Origin: Planctomycetota bacterium
GTDB lineage: Bacteria; Planctomycetota; Phycisphaerae; WQYP01
DNA: 6,347 bases
Assembly: GCA_021805585.1 (NCBI GenBank)
Contig: JAJZEY010000417.1
Span: forward strand, 1-6,347
Reading direction: 5' to 3'
Numbering within the stretch: position 1 is the stretch's first letter; the number at the start of each line of letters is the position of its first letter. Under the pieces are notes generated by a model, which did not search any database, was not told the DNA's origin, and worked only from the letters and a program-made list of their open reading frames with translations. Shown piece by piece: positions 5,185 through 6,347 of the stretch. The translations under genes and the position numbers were made by a program.

Positions 5185-6347
5185 ATGAATGGCAGCCAGA
5201 GTTTCCAAGGTTTCTTTCGTTGCCTGGCGGGCGGCCTTGCCTGCGTTGCAATTGTTTATGCTCCGTGGGCATGGGGCTGTGTCTGGCCGATGCCGTTGGC
5301 GGGTCTGGAACTTCTGCTGGGGGCTGGCGGGGTATTCTGGATATTGTCCCGGCTGGTGCCTTCGCCGAAGCGGAAAATCCCGCGCATTTTACGGGTCTGC
5401 ACCGGCTGGATTCTGCTGCAGGGCTGGTTCATGGCTTTCAATGCCCGCAGCGCCTATGACCGGCAGACGCACCAGTTGCTGCCGATGCAACCGCCCGTAG
5501 CGTTCCTGCCCGGAGCTTCCGACCGATCGCTGGCGGTCGCTTCAATGCTTCATATCACGGTTATTCTTCTGGCATTGCTGATTGCCGTTGACCTGATGGG
5601 CCGCCGCGGTTGGCGAAAGGTAATCTGGTATTTAATGGCGATCGTTGGTGCGAGTGTCGCGTGTTATGGCCTGGCGGCGCGCTGGGGATGGTTGCCGGCC
5701 ATGGTGCACAAGCCGGACTTTCCGACTTCGCCCTTTGGCCCGTTTAATTATCATGGAATCGCCGGGGCATTCTTGAATCTGGTGATTCCCGCACAAATGG
5801 GGCTGGCCGCACTTGGTTTCATGGCCCCGCGCCGCCGTCGGGAAGGTATATTTTTTACCCTTGCTGGCGGCGTAACACTTTTGGGACTTCTGGTAAATGT
5901 TTCCCGTGGGGCTGTTCTGATCGGTCTGGTGCAAATCGGTCTTCTGGCTTTTCTGCTGTTGCGGTTGCATATGCGGCATCGCGGCCAGATGCGGCAATCG
6001 TCCGCCACCGTTGCGGCCACAGGGCGAGGCAAATGGCCGGTTGCCATTGCGTGTTGCGTTGCCGGTTTAACTGTCATAGCCGCCTGCTCATTTTTCTTAA
6101 ATCCCCGCTGGTCATCATTTGGCCGATATTTTGATACGCTCCATTCCAGTCGGGTGTTGGCCTGGCGGGTTGCCTGGGGCATGACGACCAGTCATCCAAT
6201 TTTTGGCACCGGGGCCGGCAGTTTTAAATTGCGCTTTCCAATATCGCACCATTGGATTCCGGCGCTTTACAGTCACTGGATTCAGACCTTTTACCGGCCT
6301 GGGCATCATGTCAGCCAATGGAGCTATGCCAGCGAAGATTACTTGCA
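5185..6347 (+). CDS. O-antigen ligase/polymerase family (Wzy/WaaL) membrane protein, C-terminus missing
   Basis: The frame opens at ATG 5185 and runs off the window after 387 complete codons. It is the first start codon after the preceding TAG in this frame, though its ribosome site is weak. The protein is polytopic: hydrophobic segments lie at about 12-35, 38-57, 71-85, 117-137, 146-165, 190-213, 223-238, 242-260 and 284-305. Family signs are SFGPFNYHGIAGAFL-like residues at 182-197, VSRGA (239-243) in a late span, and the long extracytoplasmic loop with SSRVLAWRVAWGM (321-333) and HPIFGTGAGSFKLRFP (337-352). The loop ends with YASEDYL (381-387), at the place where relatives have a HNDYLQ-like block. 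Members of this family (PF04932) polymerise or ligate undecaprenyl-linked glycans on the outer face of the inner membrane. Which glycan or protein is the acceptor here cannot be told. Charged Arg-rich loops (61-70, 214-219) fit cytoplasmic sides. Confidence 0.85.
   Translation, partial: MNGSQSFQGFFRCLAGGLACVAIVYAPWAWGCVWPMPLAGLELLLGAGGVFWILSRLVPSPKRKIPRILRVCTGWILLQGWFMAFNARSAYDRQTHQLLPMQPPVAFLPGASDRSLAVASMLHITVILLALLIAVDLMGRRGWRKVIWYLMAIVGASVACYGLAARWGWLPAMVHKPDFPTSPFGPFNYHGIAGAFLNLVIPAQMGLAALGFMAPRRRREGIFFTLAGGVTLLGLLVNVSRGAVLIGLVQIGLLAFLLLRLHMRHRGQMRQSSATVAATGRGKWPVAIACCVAGLTVIAACSFFLNPRWSSFGRYFDTLHSSRVLAWRVAWGMTTSHPIFGTGAGSFKLRFPISHHWIPALYSHWIQTFYRPGHHVSQWSYASEDYL

Noticed and set aside
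4531..5208. A 225-residue minus-strand open frame, longer than the plus-strand gene it covers
   Set aside because: It lies antisense to the Minf_1886-like gene, whose protein has compact, patterned motifs. The antisense product is a His/Arg/Pro-rich sequence without recognisable domains, as expected of a shadow frame.
5632..6318. Several overlapping minus-strand frames of 67-143 residues
   Set aside because: They are shadows of the polytopic ligase-family gene: Arg/Pro/Thr-rich, without hydrophobic or domain structure.

Overview
The window looks like chromosomal DNA of moderate to fairly high GC from a bacterium of the Planctomycetes-Verrucomicrobia-Chlamydiae group, most likely a planctomycete such as a member of the Phycisphaerae. 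This is inferred from two things: a small protein (4651-5067) that resembles a family I recall mainly from that group (Minf_1886-like), and a secreted protein start (1-423, minus) of the NWNN type common in planctomycetal surface proteins. The organism assignment rests on remembered family distributions, not on a search.

Layout. At the left edge (1-423, minus) is the N-terminal part of an exported protein with a clear signal peptide. It runs off the window. Its upstream region (424-1003) holds no gene. It carries a near-consensus sigma-70 promoter (671-699), a dyad centred about 72 bp upstream of the predicted start of transcription (724-748), a leader of about 240 nt, and an AT-rich stretch with a nested inverted repeat (789-837).

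From 4357 down to 1004 lies a tight minus-strand cluster of four genes. In transcription order they are a membrane-anchored DUF192 protein, an uncharacterised single-span membrane protein, the 16S rRNA dimethyladenosine transferase RsmA/KsgA, and a fold-type IV PLP enzyme that is probably aminodeoxychorismate lyase (PabC-like). The junctions are a 4-nt ATGA overlap, a 3-nt gap and a 19-nt gap, so one transcript is likely. Two members are housekeeping (ribosome maturation, folate precursor supply) and two are envelope-associated proteins of unknown function.

A divergent intergenic region (4358-4650) separates this cluster from plus-strand genes. These are the Minf_1886-like protein with its own likely promoter (4540-4568), then, after 117 bp, the start of a polytopic membrane protein of the O-antigen ligase/polymerase (Wzy/WaaL) family, which continues past the right edge.

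I found no rRNA, tRNA, CRISPR, insertion sequence, integrase or phage gene. The window reads as ordinary core chromosome with some poorly characterised lineage-specific genes. I do not see a defence or other novel multi-gene system. The most useful leads are the regulated promoter and long leader of the exported protein, the uncharacterised membrane protein coupled to DUF192 and rsmA, and a G8 tract in the DUF192 gene.
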